Assembly (NCBI GenBank): GCA_937894935.1
Contig: CALAYC010000007.1
Coordinates: 1 to 26,261, forward strand
Length of the DNA: 26,261 nt
Reading direction: 5' to 3'
DNA from: an uncultured Verrucomicrobiota bacterium
GTDB lineage: Bacteria; Verrucomicrobiota; Verrucomicrobiia; Limisphaerales; JADLHS01
Position 1 is the stretch's first letter, and every line of letters starts with the position of its first letter. The notes beneath the pieces were generated by a model. The model saw only the letters and a program-made list of their open reading frames with translations, made no database searches and had not been told where the DNA came from. Below, one piece after another: positions 1 to 8,367 of the stretch. Both the position numbers and the translations under genes were made by a program.

Positions 1-233
1 TATTTGATCGATTTGCGGGCGGGTTGGCCGGTGGCATCCTTTCCCGTCGCAGTACCGAGGTGATAGCCGTAGGTGGCGTGTAACGTTTCAGCACGAGCAG
101 GCAAGGCGCGTCCGGGAGGTCAGGAGGTTTCTCATTCCGCAATGTAAAAAATGGTTTTGAGAGCGCGGTTTGGTTTTTGGGTTTTTTCGGGTGAAACAAT
201 GGGCATTATATGCGTCCAAGCACACACATTTGT

Positions 234-1580
234 ATGAGCAAAAAAATTTATTTGCCGACCAAGACAAGCAACGCGACCAAACTTCCATCCGTTTCGCGAC
301 GAACCTTTCTGCGCGCGACCGGAAACCTTGCGTTGGGGCTGGGCGTGGTGGGGCCGAACATTTTTCTGAATCGCACCAAGGCTGCCAGCGGCCATAATCC
401 CAGTGAATTCATTCGCGTTGGTTTCATCGGCGTGGCCAATCAAGGCAACGTCAATCTGGGTGGCTTGATGAAAAATGCGGTGGCGGTGTGCGATGTGGAC
501 CAGACGCACTTAAAGACCGCCCAGACGCGCGTTGAAAAAACCAATGGCCGTCCGTGCGCCGTTTTCAGTGACTATCGCCGGATGCTCGAGGACAAATCCA
601 TTGATGCAGTGGTAATCAGTACGCCGGATCACTGGCATACGTTGATCGCCATCAACGCTTGTGAAGCCGGCAAGGATGTTTATTGCGAGAAACCGCTCAC
701 GTTGACCATTGCCGAAGGGCAGGCGCTCGCAAAAGCCGTGCGTCGCTACAAACGCGTTTTGCAGACCGGTAGCCAGCAACGGTCGGAGGTGAAGTTCCGC
801 ACGGGTTGCGAGTATGTTCGCAACGGTCGGTTGGGAAAAATTCATACGATCAAGGTCGGATTGCCGGGAGTGAACTGGGACAAACGCGGTGGGCCGGCCG
901 TACCGGATAGCGCCCCTCCGCCGGAACTCAACTATGATATGTGGCTCGGCCCGGCCCCGGCGCGGCCGTACAACAAGAACCGGGTGCATTATTTATTCCG
1001 ATTTTTCTGGGATTATTCCGGCGGTCAGATGACCAACTGGGGTGCTCATCATCTCGATATTGCACAATGGGGACTGGGCATGGACGACAGCGGGCCGGTG
1101 GAAGTTGAAGCCAGTAACGTGGTTTACCATCCGCAAATGCTCTTCGAGACACCGCAGAGATTTGATGTCACCTACAAATACGCCAATGGTACGACGCTCT
1201 TGTGCAGCAGTGGCACGGGAAAATACAAAGGCGGCACTCTCTTCGAAGGCGAGAAAGGCAGTATCTTTGTCGCTCGCGGCAATTTGGAATCCACCCCCGA
1301 GGAGATCCTGGAAGAACCGTTGGATGACAAGGCGGAGCGACTTTACGTCAGTCACAGTCACTACCAAAACTGGTTGGACTGCATTAAGAGTCGAAAAGAT
1401 CCGATCTGCAACGTGGATGTCGGCCATCGTTCCTCGACGGTGTGTCACCTGGGGACCATCGCCGTGCGCACCGGGAAAAAGGTGGTCTGGGATCCGGTCA
1501 AACAGGAAATCGTGGGCGACGCCGAATTGGCGAAATGGGTCAGCCGACCCTATCGCGCGCCGTGGAAACTGCCGACCTGA
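234..1580 (+). CDS. Tat-exported Gfo/Idh/MocA family oxidoreductase
   Basis: 448-residue NAD(P)-dependent oxidoreductase of the Gfo/Idh/MocA family, which usually oxidises or reduces sugars and inositols; the substrate is unknown. From the ATG at 234 the N-terminus carries a twin-arginine motif (SRRTFL, residues 21-26) followed by a hydrophobic stretch, so export of the folded protein to the periplasm is likely. A Rossmann segment (IRVGFIGVANQG) starts the mature part. The family EKP motif is at residues 152-154 and a conserved GAHHLD segment starts at residue 270. An upstream in-frame ATG at 210 exists, but 234 puts the RR motif nearer the N-terminus; neither start has a clear Shine-Dalgarno. 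It is convergent with the PL1-type lyase gene. Secreted family members of this type are common in Verrucomicrobiota and Planctomycetes. Family assignment is firm; substrate is not. Confidence 0.93.
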   Translation: MSKKIYLPTKTSNATKLPSVSRRTFLRATGNLALGLGVVGPNIFLNRTKAASGHNPSEFIRVGFIGVANQGNVNLGGLMKNAVAVCDVDQTHLKTAQTRVEKTNGRPCAVFSDYRRMLEDKSIDAVVISTPDHWHTLIAINACEAGKDVYCEKPLTLTIAEGQALAKAVRRYKRVLQTGSQQRSEVKFRTGCEYVRNGRLGKIHTIKVGLPGVNWDKRGGPAVPDSAPPPELNYDMWLGPAPARPYNKNRVHYLFRFFWDYSGGQMTNWGAHHLDIAQWGLGMDDSGPVEVEASNVVYHPQMLFETPQRFDVTYKYANGTTLLCSSGTGKYKGGTLFEGEKGSIFVARGNLESTPEEILEEPLDDKAERLYVSHSHYQNWLDCIKSRKDPICNVDVGHRSSTVCHLGTIAVRTGKKVVWDPVKQEIVGDAELAKWVSRPYRAPWKLPT

Positions 1581-1706
1581 CCGACACCCTATTTCTGCGA
1601 ATCAATCGTTCGTAAATCAATCGACTGGATACCCGGTTGCGAGGCAACGGAGCGCGATTGGACCGCGTATCTCATGCCTCGCAGTCAGGTGCCATGCCCG
1701 ATTGTT

Positions 1707-3761
1707 TCAACGCACCTCGTGAAATAGTGCGGTGGAAGGAATCGGCTCGCGTTTGAGGCCGGGGACCTGCCACGCAACCTCCAGCCCTGGATCGGTGATG
1801 GCCTTTTGCCGCAGGTAGGTGAGGCGCAACGAATGTTTGCCGGCCTTAAGCGCAATGCGTCCTTCTTCCTCGGCGACTTCGGTCCGGCTCATGATCAATT
1901 CCTCGTTGCCAAGGTAGAGACGCCCTATGCGATTGGCATTCAGGTAAAAGTAGTAGAGGCCATCGCGCGGCACTTCGATGAAACCAGTAAACTCAAAACA
2001 ATAATCATCCGGTCGCGAGCGCGGCGATTGATCGAAGGCATTGGTGACGACGCCGGTCCGGACCGGTTTGTAAAACTGCTGCATGGCATCCGGGTGTTTG
2101 GGATCTTTCCGGAACGGACCTTCGTAATAAGCGTACGCCAGACCGGGAGCAGTGTGTTGCGGCGCGTCCGGCGGACGAAGTGAGGCGATTTCTATTTCAG
2201 CAAAGCTGGAGCGACTGGCCCGTCCGGCAAGGCATGTAATCGCCCGAACGACAGTGGTGTTGCTGATTGTCAATGGCGACTCGTATCGCGGTGAATTCAA
2301 GTTAGGCTCAGAACCATCCAATGTGTAACGGATAATCGCGCCGGGAACGGAACTCGTGATCGTGCAGGATGTGGCGGCGGTGAACATCGAGTTGTGCGCT
2401 GGCATTATGCGCGGCGGTGTAATCCAGTCATCTGGCTTTCGCGGATCGGTGGAATTCAGGAACTCTTCGAGATTCGTATAGCCGTCCCCGTCGAGATCGC
2501 CGGAATGATCCGTCGCATCCTCAGGGTTGAGGCCATGCGCAATTTCCCATTCGTCCGGCATGCCGTCCAGGTCACGATCTGCCGGAGGTTCGGCTGGCGG
2601 ATAATCAGGCCAGCCGCCCACTTGCTCAACTCTTGCAATGATGTTGCCGGTGCCGGTCCGGATTTCTTTGATGACCCGTTCATCCACAGCATCACGACGT
2701 GGCAAAACGGCGCCACAATCGCGCAGCGCCAAGTCGTAGGCCTGTGCGGCTGTCAGGTAGGATGGCCGCGGTGCCGGGTGTTCGCCGGTTTGCGTTTCCT
2801 TCTTGATGTCTTTTGGCCTCCAATCCGCCCACGGTCCGACCATGAGCCAGTTGTTGGTTGTTTTAGCGATGCTGCCTTCGACGACATTCTCGTCGAGAAA
2901 GAGGCGTGTCTGGTGGCTGGCGGCGCGGAAGATGTCGGGGTTGGCTCTGGCGGCCAGTCGCTGAGCTGTTGTGGGGCCGGGTTTGAAATAATTACCGACG
3001 AAATTAACGCGCACTTTGAAAGCAAACGTATGCGCCGCAATCTTGCCCCAATTGTAAATCACGTTATTGCGACAATCGACCACGGCATTGCCACCGCCAA
3101 TTCCGGCCAGCAGCGGCGTGCGATCATCGAAGTGCGCCCAGATGTTATTGAGCAGAGAGACGCCGCCGTTGGCGCCCACAATCGAACCTTTCGAATGCGG
3201 CAACAATCCATCGCTGATGAGGCAGGAAGATACCGTGATGTTGTGATTCTCGCCGGTGAGGGACAATACTTCGTCGGCCCCGTAGCTCGCGGAGCAATGA
3301 TCAATGATGACGTGGCGGGCATTGGAAACACTGATGGGATCCAGGGTGGCGCCGCGCACGCGCAGATAGCGCAAAATCACCTGGTCCGTGGCGACCATGA
3401 GAGTGTTGCCTCGCAAGCAAACCCCAACACCGGGCGCCGTCTGACCGGCAATGGTGACGTAGGGTTTTGTGATTCGCAGTTCGGCCTTGAGATCAATGTA
3501 ACCCGCCACGCGAAAGAGAATCGTGCGCGGGCCGTCTGACTCGACGGCCATTCGCAGACTTCCAGGAATGGGCGATTCAACTCGCGGATCATAATCCGCG
3601 AGAGTGGTCACGAGCAGGACTTTGCCGCCGCGTCCACCAACCGTGTAGGCCCCAAATCCTTGCGCTCCGGGAAAAGCGGGAAAGTCCGCGGTTGCGACGA
3701 CTCTGGTCATCGCAATCGCCAGCAGCAGGCTCAACCGGAATATAAAATGGAGTCGGTTCAT
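1707..3761 (-). CDS. Secreted PL1-type pectate lyase-like protein with EF-hand/TSP3, chitobiase-C and PA14 modules
   Basis: 684-residue exported polysaccharide lyase-like protein. Residues 1-24 look like a signal peptide. Residues 26 to about 380 form a right-handed beta-helix of the PL1 type, opening with FPAFPGAQGFGAYTVGGRGG and containing the conserved HVIIDHCSASYGADE and NNIWAHFDDRTPLL segments. Residues 395-440 carry Asp-rich calcium-binding repeats (DRDLDGMPDEWE, GDLDGDGYTNLEEF). About 455-525 resembles the chitobiase/hexosaminidase C-terminal domain (IIRYTLDGSEP), and about 538-680 a PA14-like carbohydrate-binding domain. The chosen ATG at 3761 forms an ATGA overlap with the stop of the yidR-like gene. 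The longer frame reaching upstream only shadows that gene. It is the last gene of the operon. Pectin is the family default, but the true substrate is not shown by the sequence. Confidence 0.9.
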   Translation of the reverse strand: MNRLHFIFRLSLLLAIAMTRVVATADFPAFPGAQGFGAYTVGGRGGKVLLVTTLADYDPRVESPIPGSLRMAVESDGPRTILFRVAGYIDLKAELRITKPYVTIAGQTAPGVGVCLRGNTLMVATDQVILRYLRVRGATLDPISVSNARHVIIDHCSASYGADEVLSLTGENHNITVSSCLISDGLLPHSKGSIVGANGGVSLLNNIWAHFDDRTPLLAGIGGGNAVVDCRNNVIYNWGKIAAHTFAFKVRVNFVGNYFKPGPTTAQRLAARANPDIFRAASHQTRLFLDENVVEGSIAKTTNNWLMVGPWADWRPKDIKKETQTGEHPAPRPSYLTAAQAYDLALRDCGAVLPRRDAVDERVIKEIRTGTGNIIARVEQVGGWPDYPPAEPPADRDLDGMPDEWEIAHGLNPEDATDHSGDLDGDGYTNLEEFLNSTDPRKPDDWITPPRIMPAHNSMFTAATSCTITSSVPGAIIRYTLDGSEPNLNSPRYESPLTISNTTVVRAITCLAGRASRSSFAEIEIASLRPPDAPQHTAPGLAYAYYEGPFRKDPKHPDAMQQFYKPVRTGVVTNAFDQSPRSRPDDYCFEFTGFIEVPRDGLYYFYLNANRIGRLYLGNEELIMSRTEVAEEEGRIALKAGKHSLRLTYLRQKAITDPGLEVAWQVPGLKREPIPSTALFHEVR

Positions 3762-5200
3762 GGGTGATCCAACGAGGTAATAAATATCTGGTTCGACGCG
3801 CGTCCCGCGTCGCTGATTCGGCGCACGTAGGCAATTTGTTTTCCGTTTGGAGAAAAGACACAGGCTTCCGGTCGGGGTGACGTGGAGTCGCTGCTTCGCG
3901 GCGTCAGACGACGGGTCTGTCCGGATGAAATCTCCGTAATACAAACACTGTTGTCCATCACGTGGGCGATGTATTTCCCGTCCGGGCTCCAAGTGAAAGC
4001 GGAAGCAATGCTCCATGGGTTGCGCGTAATCTGTTGAGGTGGGCCGCCATTCGGCGATACCGTCCAGAGTTGCACGATGCCGGCGTCGTCTTTCATCAGA
4101 AAGGCAATTTGCGATCCATCCGGCGAACTGCGCAACCAATGTCGCGGTCCCTGAAGGCCGGGATACTTGCGATCGCTTGTGAAGGTAAGTCGGCGCTGCT
4201 CGCACCCGCGCGGTGGAGCGGGCATCCGGGTGGTTGATCCGGCCAGCGGTCCTGAGCCCGGCTCGGTCAGGTCATCGGGCAGATCTACGAGGAAGACTTC
4301 TGAAATGGTTTCGTTGTTGGTGGTAACAACGTGGCCTTGGAAGGCGAGCGCACGCCGTTGCCTGGTCCCGTCCTGACGCACGTAACCGTTCGTGCCCACC
4401 CAACTTTCTTCAAAGGCTTTTTTGATTTCGTCGGAGCCGGGTTTGGGAGTCGCCGTTACACGAACAACGAGAACGCTGAAACCTCCGTCGTGATTGCGCG
4501 GATGATCTTTGCCAACGGAAACACGGCGGTCAGGCATACTGATGCCGATAGTGCGCAAGTTGATATCGTTAGTTGGGGTTGCCTGCGCGAATTGCGCGAG
4601 CACATGGTCTTCGTAAGTGAAGCTCACCCATTGACCGGTGGCATCCCAAACATGCACATGCGTTCCGCCGCGCAATGCGCCGCTGGTAAACGGCGGGCTG
4701 ATGTCTCGCGCGTCGAGATTGCTTGGCCGCGACGCAGGAGCGTCAATGTCGCTAATGACCCCTTGGCGATGGAACGGTCCGTATTGCCAATCCGGGGTTG
4801 GATTTTCCGGGCCAAGGATAAAGGCAACTTTGTTTTCGCGCGGATGAAATGTCGCGACCCCGCAATGTGCGCCAGCCTGAGCGCGATACAGCTCACGCAC
4901 TATCCCGGTTTGAACATTGACCATTTCAATGGTGCTACCATCGAATTCTGCACCCGCTGCGTCACTTCGGGTGTCATAGACAATCCATTGTCCATCTGGT
5001 GACCAAACGCCGGTGTTGGTCAGGATGCGACCGCCAGGTCCGCGGGTAAGCTGCCGTTCGGTGGAACTGATCGGTGGAACAAACGACTGAGGGTTTGGTG
5101 TCATGGCATCGTCTCCGCTGGCGCCATTCAATATGATAAGTCCCAGGATCACCAATGATCTCGCCTTCAGGCAACTTCTCTGAGACCGGCGCTGAAGCAT
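3758..5200 (-). CDS. yidR: YidR-like DUF3748 beta-propeller protein
   Basis: 480-residue homologue of E. coli YidR (DUF3748), a TolB/PD40-type propeller protein of unclear function. The match to the YidR sequence as I remember it is close: LTNTGVWSPDGQWIVYDTR, GSTIEMVNVQTG, LYRAQAGAHCGVATFHP, LGPENPTPDW, FHRQGVI, and an Asn-Leu-Asp-Ala-Arg-Asp-Ile segment leading to ALRGGTHVHVW and VSFTYEDHVL. Four PD40-type repeats are visible (SPDGQWIVY, SPDGSQIAF, SPDGKYIAH, SPNGKQIAY). The N-terminus has a basic stretch and a hydrophobic run (LVILGLIIL), suggesting export or anchoring. The ATG at 5200 lies 1 nt after the EIIC stop, and the stop overlaps the lyase ATG, so translation is probably coupled on both sides. 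Its role here is unknown; the context suggests sugar handling at the envelope. Confidence 0.88.
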   Translation of the reverse strand: MLQRRSQRSCLKARSLVILGLIILNGASGDDAMTPNPQSFVPPISSTERQLTRGPGGRILTNTGVWSPDGQWIVYDTRSDAAGAEFDGSTIEMVNVQTGIVRELYRAQAGAHCGVATFHPRENKVAFILGPENPTPDWQYGPFHRQGVISDIDAPASRPSNLDARDISPPFTSGALRGGTHVHVWDATGQWVSFTYEDHVLAQFAQATPTNDINLRTIGISMPDRRVSVGKDHPRNHDGGFSVLVVRVTATPKPGSDEIKKAFEESWVGTNGYVRQDGTRQRRALAFQGHVVTTNNETISEVFLVDLPDDLTEPGSGPLAGSTTRMPAPPRGCEQRRLTFTSDRKYPGLQGPRHWLRSSPDGSQIAFLMKDDAGIVQLWTVSPNGGPPQQITRNPWSIASAFTWSPDGKYIAHVMDNSVCITEISSGQTRRLTPRSSDSTSPRPEACVFSPNGKQIAYVRRISDAGRASNQIFITSLDHP

Positions 5201-5201
5201 G

Positions 5202-6446
5202 TCATTTGGGAGTGGGTACGACGGTTGCCGCGTTCAGACGTTGACGTTCCGCGGCTTTGGCGAACGGATAATAAACCAGCATGGCGAGCACGATTGAAAT
5301 AACACCCCACGCCGCTGCCTTCCAATCACCACCCGTGACCAGATAGTGACCGATGATCGGCGGTGTTGTCCATGGGATGTTCACGAGCGGCTGTTTAATG
5401 ATGTGCCAGTGCATGAGCAGATACGTGATGGCAGTCAGGAGCAAGGCATTCAGAATGTACGGCACCATGAAGACCGGATTCAACACGATGGGAAAACCAA
5501 AGAAGATGGGTTCATTGATCTGAAACACCTGGGTGGGTAGCGAGAGCCGGCTGATTTTGCGGAAGCCCGGTTCGCGGGAATTTAACATGATGAGTGCGAG
5601 CGCCAGTGTGGCGCCGGTTCCGCCCACATTGACAAACGTGGTGAAGAATCCATACGCCGTGATGTAGGGCAATGGTTGGCCTGCGGTCATAGCTTCGACG
5701 TTCGCGGCGAGATATTGCAGGAAGATGGGAGCGACGATCGCATCCAGAGCATTATCGCCGTTGATGCCGACCGACCACAACAACGTGACAAGGAAGGCAT
5801 ATACCAGAATGCCCGGGAGGGTGTTCAACGCAAAGACCAGTGGACTGAACATCGTCTGAACGAGCGCGTTGATGTCCACCCCGGCAACGAACCGGATCAA
5901 CCAGAAACCCACCACGAGAAAAAGCAGTGGACTCAAGGACAAAAACGATTCGTAAACCACCGTCGGCACGCTGGTCGGCAACTTGATGACAAGATTGCGC
6001 TCGGTGAAAAACTTCTGCACACGCACGGTGAGCAATGCAATCAGCACGGCGGTGAACAAGCCTTTGGAGCCGAGATTTTCCAGGACCAGGGTCTGCTCAG
6101 TCGGGTGCAGCGAAATCAGCAGGAAGATCACTGTGGCCATGGTGGCACTGACGATGGCCTCCAGTTTCAGTCGCTTGCCGAGGTCGTAACCGATTCCGAA
6201 ACACACGAATATCGAAAGCAAGCCGAAGGTGGCCGTCACCGGTAATTGCAGCAGTTCCTGGTAGGGAGCAACGAGCCGTTCCCAGGCACTAATGGGCAGG
6301 AACGCAGCGATCATGAAGAGCCCGCCGATGATTGTTAACGGGACTACGGAAACCATCCCGGCACGAATTGCCGAAAGATAGGTGTTGTCACTCAACGCAG
6401 TGAGTGCGGGCACAATCCGGCGGTTAAGAATGGATGACGGATTCAC
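5202..6446 (-). CDS. Orphan PTS EIIC permease, lactose/cellobiose/chitobiose class, His-to-Asn at the GIHG motif
   Basis: 414-residue integral membrane protein of the PTS EIIC Lac/Cel/Chb class, roughly ten hydrophobic segments. Compared with E. coli ChbC as I remember it, it shares NLVIKLPTSVP, GGTGATL, and FQINEPIFFGFPIVLNPV (INEP at residues 310-313; Glu312 matches the substrate-binding Glu). The ChbC segment LLWFFGIHG is LLWSVGING here, so the conserved substrate-site His is Asn229 (codon 5762-5760). Translation starts at GTG 6446; an in-frame stop just upstream excludes a longer protein, and the aminotransferase stop is 13 nt away. No EIIA, EIIB, HPr or EI gene is in the window, and no EIIB domain is fused. 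Family assignment is firm. Whether it still performs phosphorylating transport is doubtful. By homology the ligand is a beta-linked disaccharide, perhaps diacetylchitobiose. Confidence 0.92.
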   Translation of the reverse strand: MNPSSILNRRIVPALTALSDNTYLSAIRAGMVSVVPLTIIGGLFMIAAFLPISAWERLVAPYQELLQLPVTATFGLLSIFVCFGIGYDLGKRLKLEAIVSATMATVIFLLISLHPTEQTLVLENLGSKGLFTAVLIALLTVRVQKFFTERNLVIKLPTSVPTVVYESFLSLSPLLFLVVGFWLIRFVAGVDINALVQTMFSPLVFALNTLPGILVYAFLVTLLWSVGINGDNALDAIVAPIFLQYLAANVEAMTAGQPLPYITAYGFFTTFVNVGGTGATLALALIMLNSREPGFRKISRLSLPTQVFQINEPIFFGFPIVLNPVFMVPYILNALLLTAITYLLMHWHIIKQPLVNIPWTTPPIIGHYLVTGGDWKAAAWGVISIVLAMLVYYPFAKAAERQRLNAATVVPTPK

Positions 6447-6459
6447 GTTACCGATGAAA

Positions 6460-7716
6460 TCATTTATGGGTGGTGGATTTTCGGGCCCACGCGCTCAAAG
6501 CCTGCCGGTTCTCAAAGACCTTCTCGAACGCGCGAGCGATGTCGTCCATGTCCGCGCGGGAACCAAGGAAGATTGGGTGTTCCAGCCAGAGACTTTGTTC
6601 CCGGCAAATGAGATCGCTGTTGGGACAGTGCGTTTTGCGATAGTTCAGTTGCGTTCGTGCGGTCGGCAGATATGGTCCGAAAGCTTTATTCTGAAACAAC
6701 GGCTGGCGATACAAGGAAAACCCATAGCCGGCAGCACACGGAATTCCCTCCGCTTGCAGCGCCTTGATGACTGCGGTGCGCGGCGCGCCAAACGCTTCAG
6801 ATTCCAGACGTAACATGAACAGATGATAGCTATGGCGGGTGCAATCGGCGGAACGCTGTTGCGGAAATAGACCGGGAATCCGGGCCAGTCGGACGGCCAG
6901 GTATTTGCCGTTGCGATCGCGTTTCCTGGTTTGCGCTTCCAGCCGGTTGAGTTGCGCGTTGAGCACGGCACCCTGAAATTCGCCCAACCGATAATTACCC
7001 GAGATCACGTGATGCTCATACCAGATGCCGCCCGGCACTCGACCGCAGTTCTGAATCGAGCGACAAGCCGCTGCCAGGGCATCATCGTTTGTAATAATAA
7101 TGCCGCCTTCACCCGAAGTCAGATTCTTGCTGGATTGAAATGAAAACGAGGCCATGTGTCCGAGGGAACCGACGGGGCGATTTTTGTAGCTCGCACCGTG
7201 CGCGTGAGCGGCGTCTTCGATGACAACGAGTTTGTGTTTGCGTGCAATGGCCATGAGCCGGGACATGGCAGCAGATTGTCCGGCAAAATGAACCGGGATA
7301 ATCGCGCGCGTCCGCCGAGTAATGGCTGCTTCCACCGCGCGCGGATCAAGATTGAAGGTGTTGAGATCAATGTCGGCGAAGACCGGAATGGCGTTGGCTT
7401 CGACCACGGCGGAAGCAGTAGAGAGGAAAGTGTACGGTGGAACGATGACCTCGTCTTCGGCGCGAATCCCTGCCGCGAGCAGGGCAATCCGCAACGAAAC
7501 CGTGCCGTTCACCACAGCGATGCCGTGTTTGCAGCCGTGCATCGCGGCAAAGCGCTGTTCGAATTCGGCGACCTCCGTCCCATCCAATCGCCCCCATTTA
7601 CCGCTGCGCAAGACTCGCAGCAGTCGTTTTTCTTCGGGCGGACCAAAAACGGGCCAGGCGGGAAAGGGACGGGTGCGGGTGGGTTTTCCACCGAGGAGTG
7701 CGAGTGGTTCTGACAT
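6460..7716 (-). CDS. DegT/DnrJ/EryC1/StrS family PLP-dependent aminotransferase
   Basis: 418-residue sugar aminotransferase-like enzyme. Visible family features are the N-terminal LALLGGKPTRTRPFPAWP, the PLP-phosphate region VVNGTVSLRIAL, the PPYTF loop, VIEDAAHAHGA with Asp168 expected to contact the pyridine nitrogen, and SFQSSKNLTSGEGG with Lys197 as the expected Schiff-base lysine. Length is typical. The N-terminal LxxGGKPxR block resembles the scyllo-inosose/AHBA-synthase-like subgroup rather than nucleotide-sugar transaminases, so a free keto-sugar or keto-inositol substrate is possible (inference). ATG at 7716 follows the GNAT stop by 21 nt and the gene is followed by the EIIC gene after 13 nt, so it is an internal operon member. 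Confidence 0.93.
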   Translation of the reverse strand: MSEPLALLGGKPTRTRPFPAWPVFGPPEEKRLLRVLRSGKWGRLDGTEVAEFEQRFAAMHGCKHGIAVVNGTVSLRIALLAAGIRAEDEVIVPPYTFLSTASAVVEANAIPVFADIDLNTFNLDPRAVEAAITRRTRAIIPVHFAGQSAAMSRLMAIARKHKLVVIEDAAHAHGASYKNRPVGSLGHMASFSFQSSKNLTSGEGGIIITNDDALAAACRSIQNCGRVPGGIWYEHHVISGNYRLGEFQGAVLNAQLNRLEAQTRKRDRNGKYLAVRLARIPGLFPQQRSADCTRHSYHLFMLRLESEAFGAPRTAVIKALQAEGIPCAAGYGFSLYRQPLFQNKAFGPYLPTARTQLNYRKTHCPNSDLICREQSLWLEHPIFLGSRADMDDIARAFEKVFENRQALSAWARKSTTHK

Positions 7717-7737
7717 GATGTTTCTTATTTTAGAGAT

Positions 7738-8367
7738 TCAAACACGGAGACTTTTACCCATGTAAATACAACCATCCTGAGCGGAGCCGACGCGGAGCAA
7801 TTCGCGAAAGCCAAGTCGTTGGTAAAATCCCATCGCTCGCTGATTCAAAATACTGACCCCTAAATGCACGCCGGGTGAACCGCGCTGTTGGAGTTTGCTC
7901 AGCAACAACTCCATCAGGCGACGGCCATAGCCGCGTCCTTGCGCGCGCTCCAGCAGGTCAATGTGCAGGTGCGATGGAAAGTCCTCGTAAGGCTCCGGCG
8001 TCGTGTAGTCCGGCTGATGATACCAGGAATAAACCTGCTGTAGTCGCGTCCTTTGGCTGGGGTCACCTTGCGGTCGTGGAAAGCGGGCGCACAGGTCGGG
8101 ACGCCACTCCGTTTCGTAACGCGCGTAGAAAGTGCGCGAATCGTAAGCGGCCAGCGCGTAACCGCAGATGCCTTGCGCATCTTCCAGTATCAGACACAGC
8201 TCCGGTTCAAACTTGAGATAAGGACCGACAAAGATCCGTCCCAAGGCATCCGGATCTTCGCGGTAAAACGATTCAGCATCCTTGCCGGCGTCTCCGGTTT
8301 TCAGGCAGACGTGGTAGGTGCCGGGTTCATCTCCAGGGCGGGCGAGGCGAATGAGGCAGTCGTTCAT
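7738..8367 (-). CDS. GNAT acetyltransferase resembling the C-terminal domain of human O-GlcNAcase
   Basis: 209-residue cytoplasmic GNAT-fold protein. Motif A is present as R141-x-x-G144-x-G146 (RAQGRGYGRR), with HIDLLE before it and GFYQRLGF after it, so acetyl-CoA binding is expected. The N-terminal half (YHVCLKTGDAGKDAESF, then VGPYL, CLILEDAQGICGYALAAYD) resembles the pseudo-HAT domain at the C-terminus of human OGA as I remember it (YKTCLQTGDDGSDGSDLF, EDKEGICGYALGTVD). Standalone bacterial relatives of that domain are known from structural work. The ATG at 8367 overlaps the GH84 stop by 4 nt (ATGA at 8367-8364), implying coupled translation and perhaps a complex. The acetyl acceptor is unknown; an amino sugar or a protein are both possible. 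Confidence 0.92.
   Translation of the reverse strand: MNDCLIRLARPGDEPGTYHVCLKTGDAGKDAESFYREDPDALGRIFVGPYLKFEPELCLILEDAQGICGYALAAYDSRTFYARYETEWRPDLCARFPRPQGDPSQRTRLQQVYSWYHQPDYTTPEPYEDFPSHLHIDLLERAQGRGYGRRLMELLLSKLQQRGSPGVHLGVSILNQRAMGFYQRLGFRELLRVGSAQDGCIYMGKSLRV

Noticed and set aside
1..209. Possible gene remnants at the left edge on either strand
   Set aside because: Plus frames end in stops at 61-63 and 81-83 with tails too short to identify. A minus frame of 125 codons (132-509) is antisense to the oxidoreductase. Nothing here can be assigned.
1581..1706. Possible terminator between convergent genes (GTTGC-GAG-GCAAC near 1637-1649) and a 9-bp direct repeat AATCAATCG
   Set aside because: The stem is only five base pairs with no T run on either side, and the repeat is too short to call more than chance.
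2394..3539. Long plus-strand frame of 381 codons
   Set aside because: It lies fully antisense to the PL1-type lyase gene, has no recognisable domain, and is Arg/Ile-rich in the manner of a GC-rich shadow frame.
3762..4205. N-terminal extension of the PL1-type lyase to a longer frame
   Set aside because: The extension overlaps the YidR-like gene in another frame, and the ATG at 3761 is followed at once by a signal peptide and shows the ATGA coupling seen at other junctions.
6460..7716. Assigning the aminotransferase to a named nucleotide-sugar pathway
   Set aside because: No nucleotidyltransferase, epimerase or dehydratase accompanies it, so no specific sugar can be supported.
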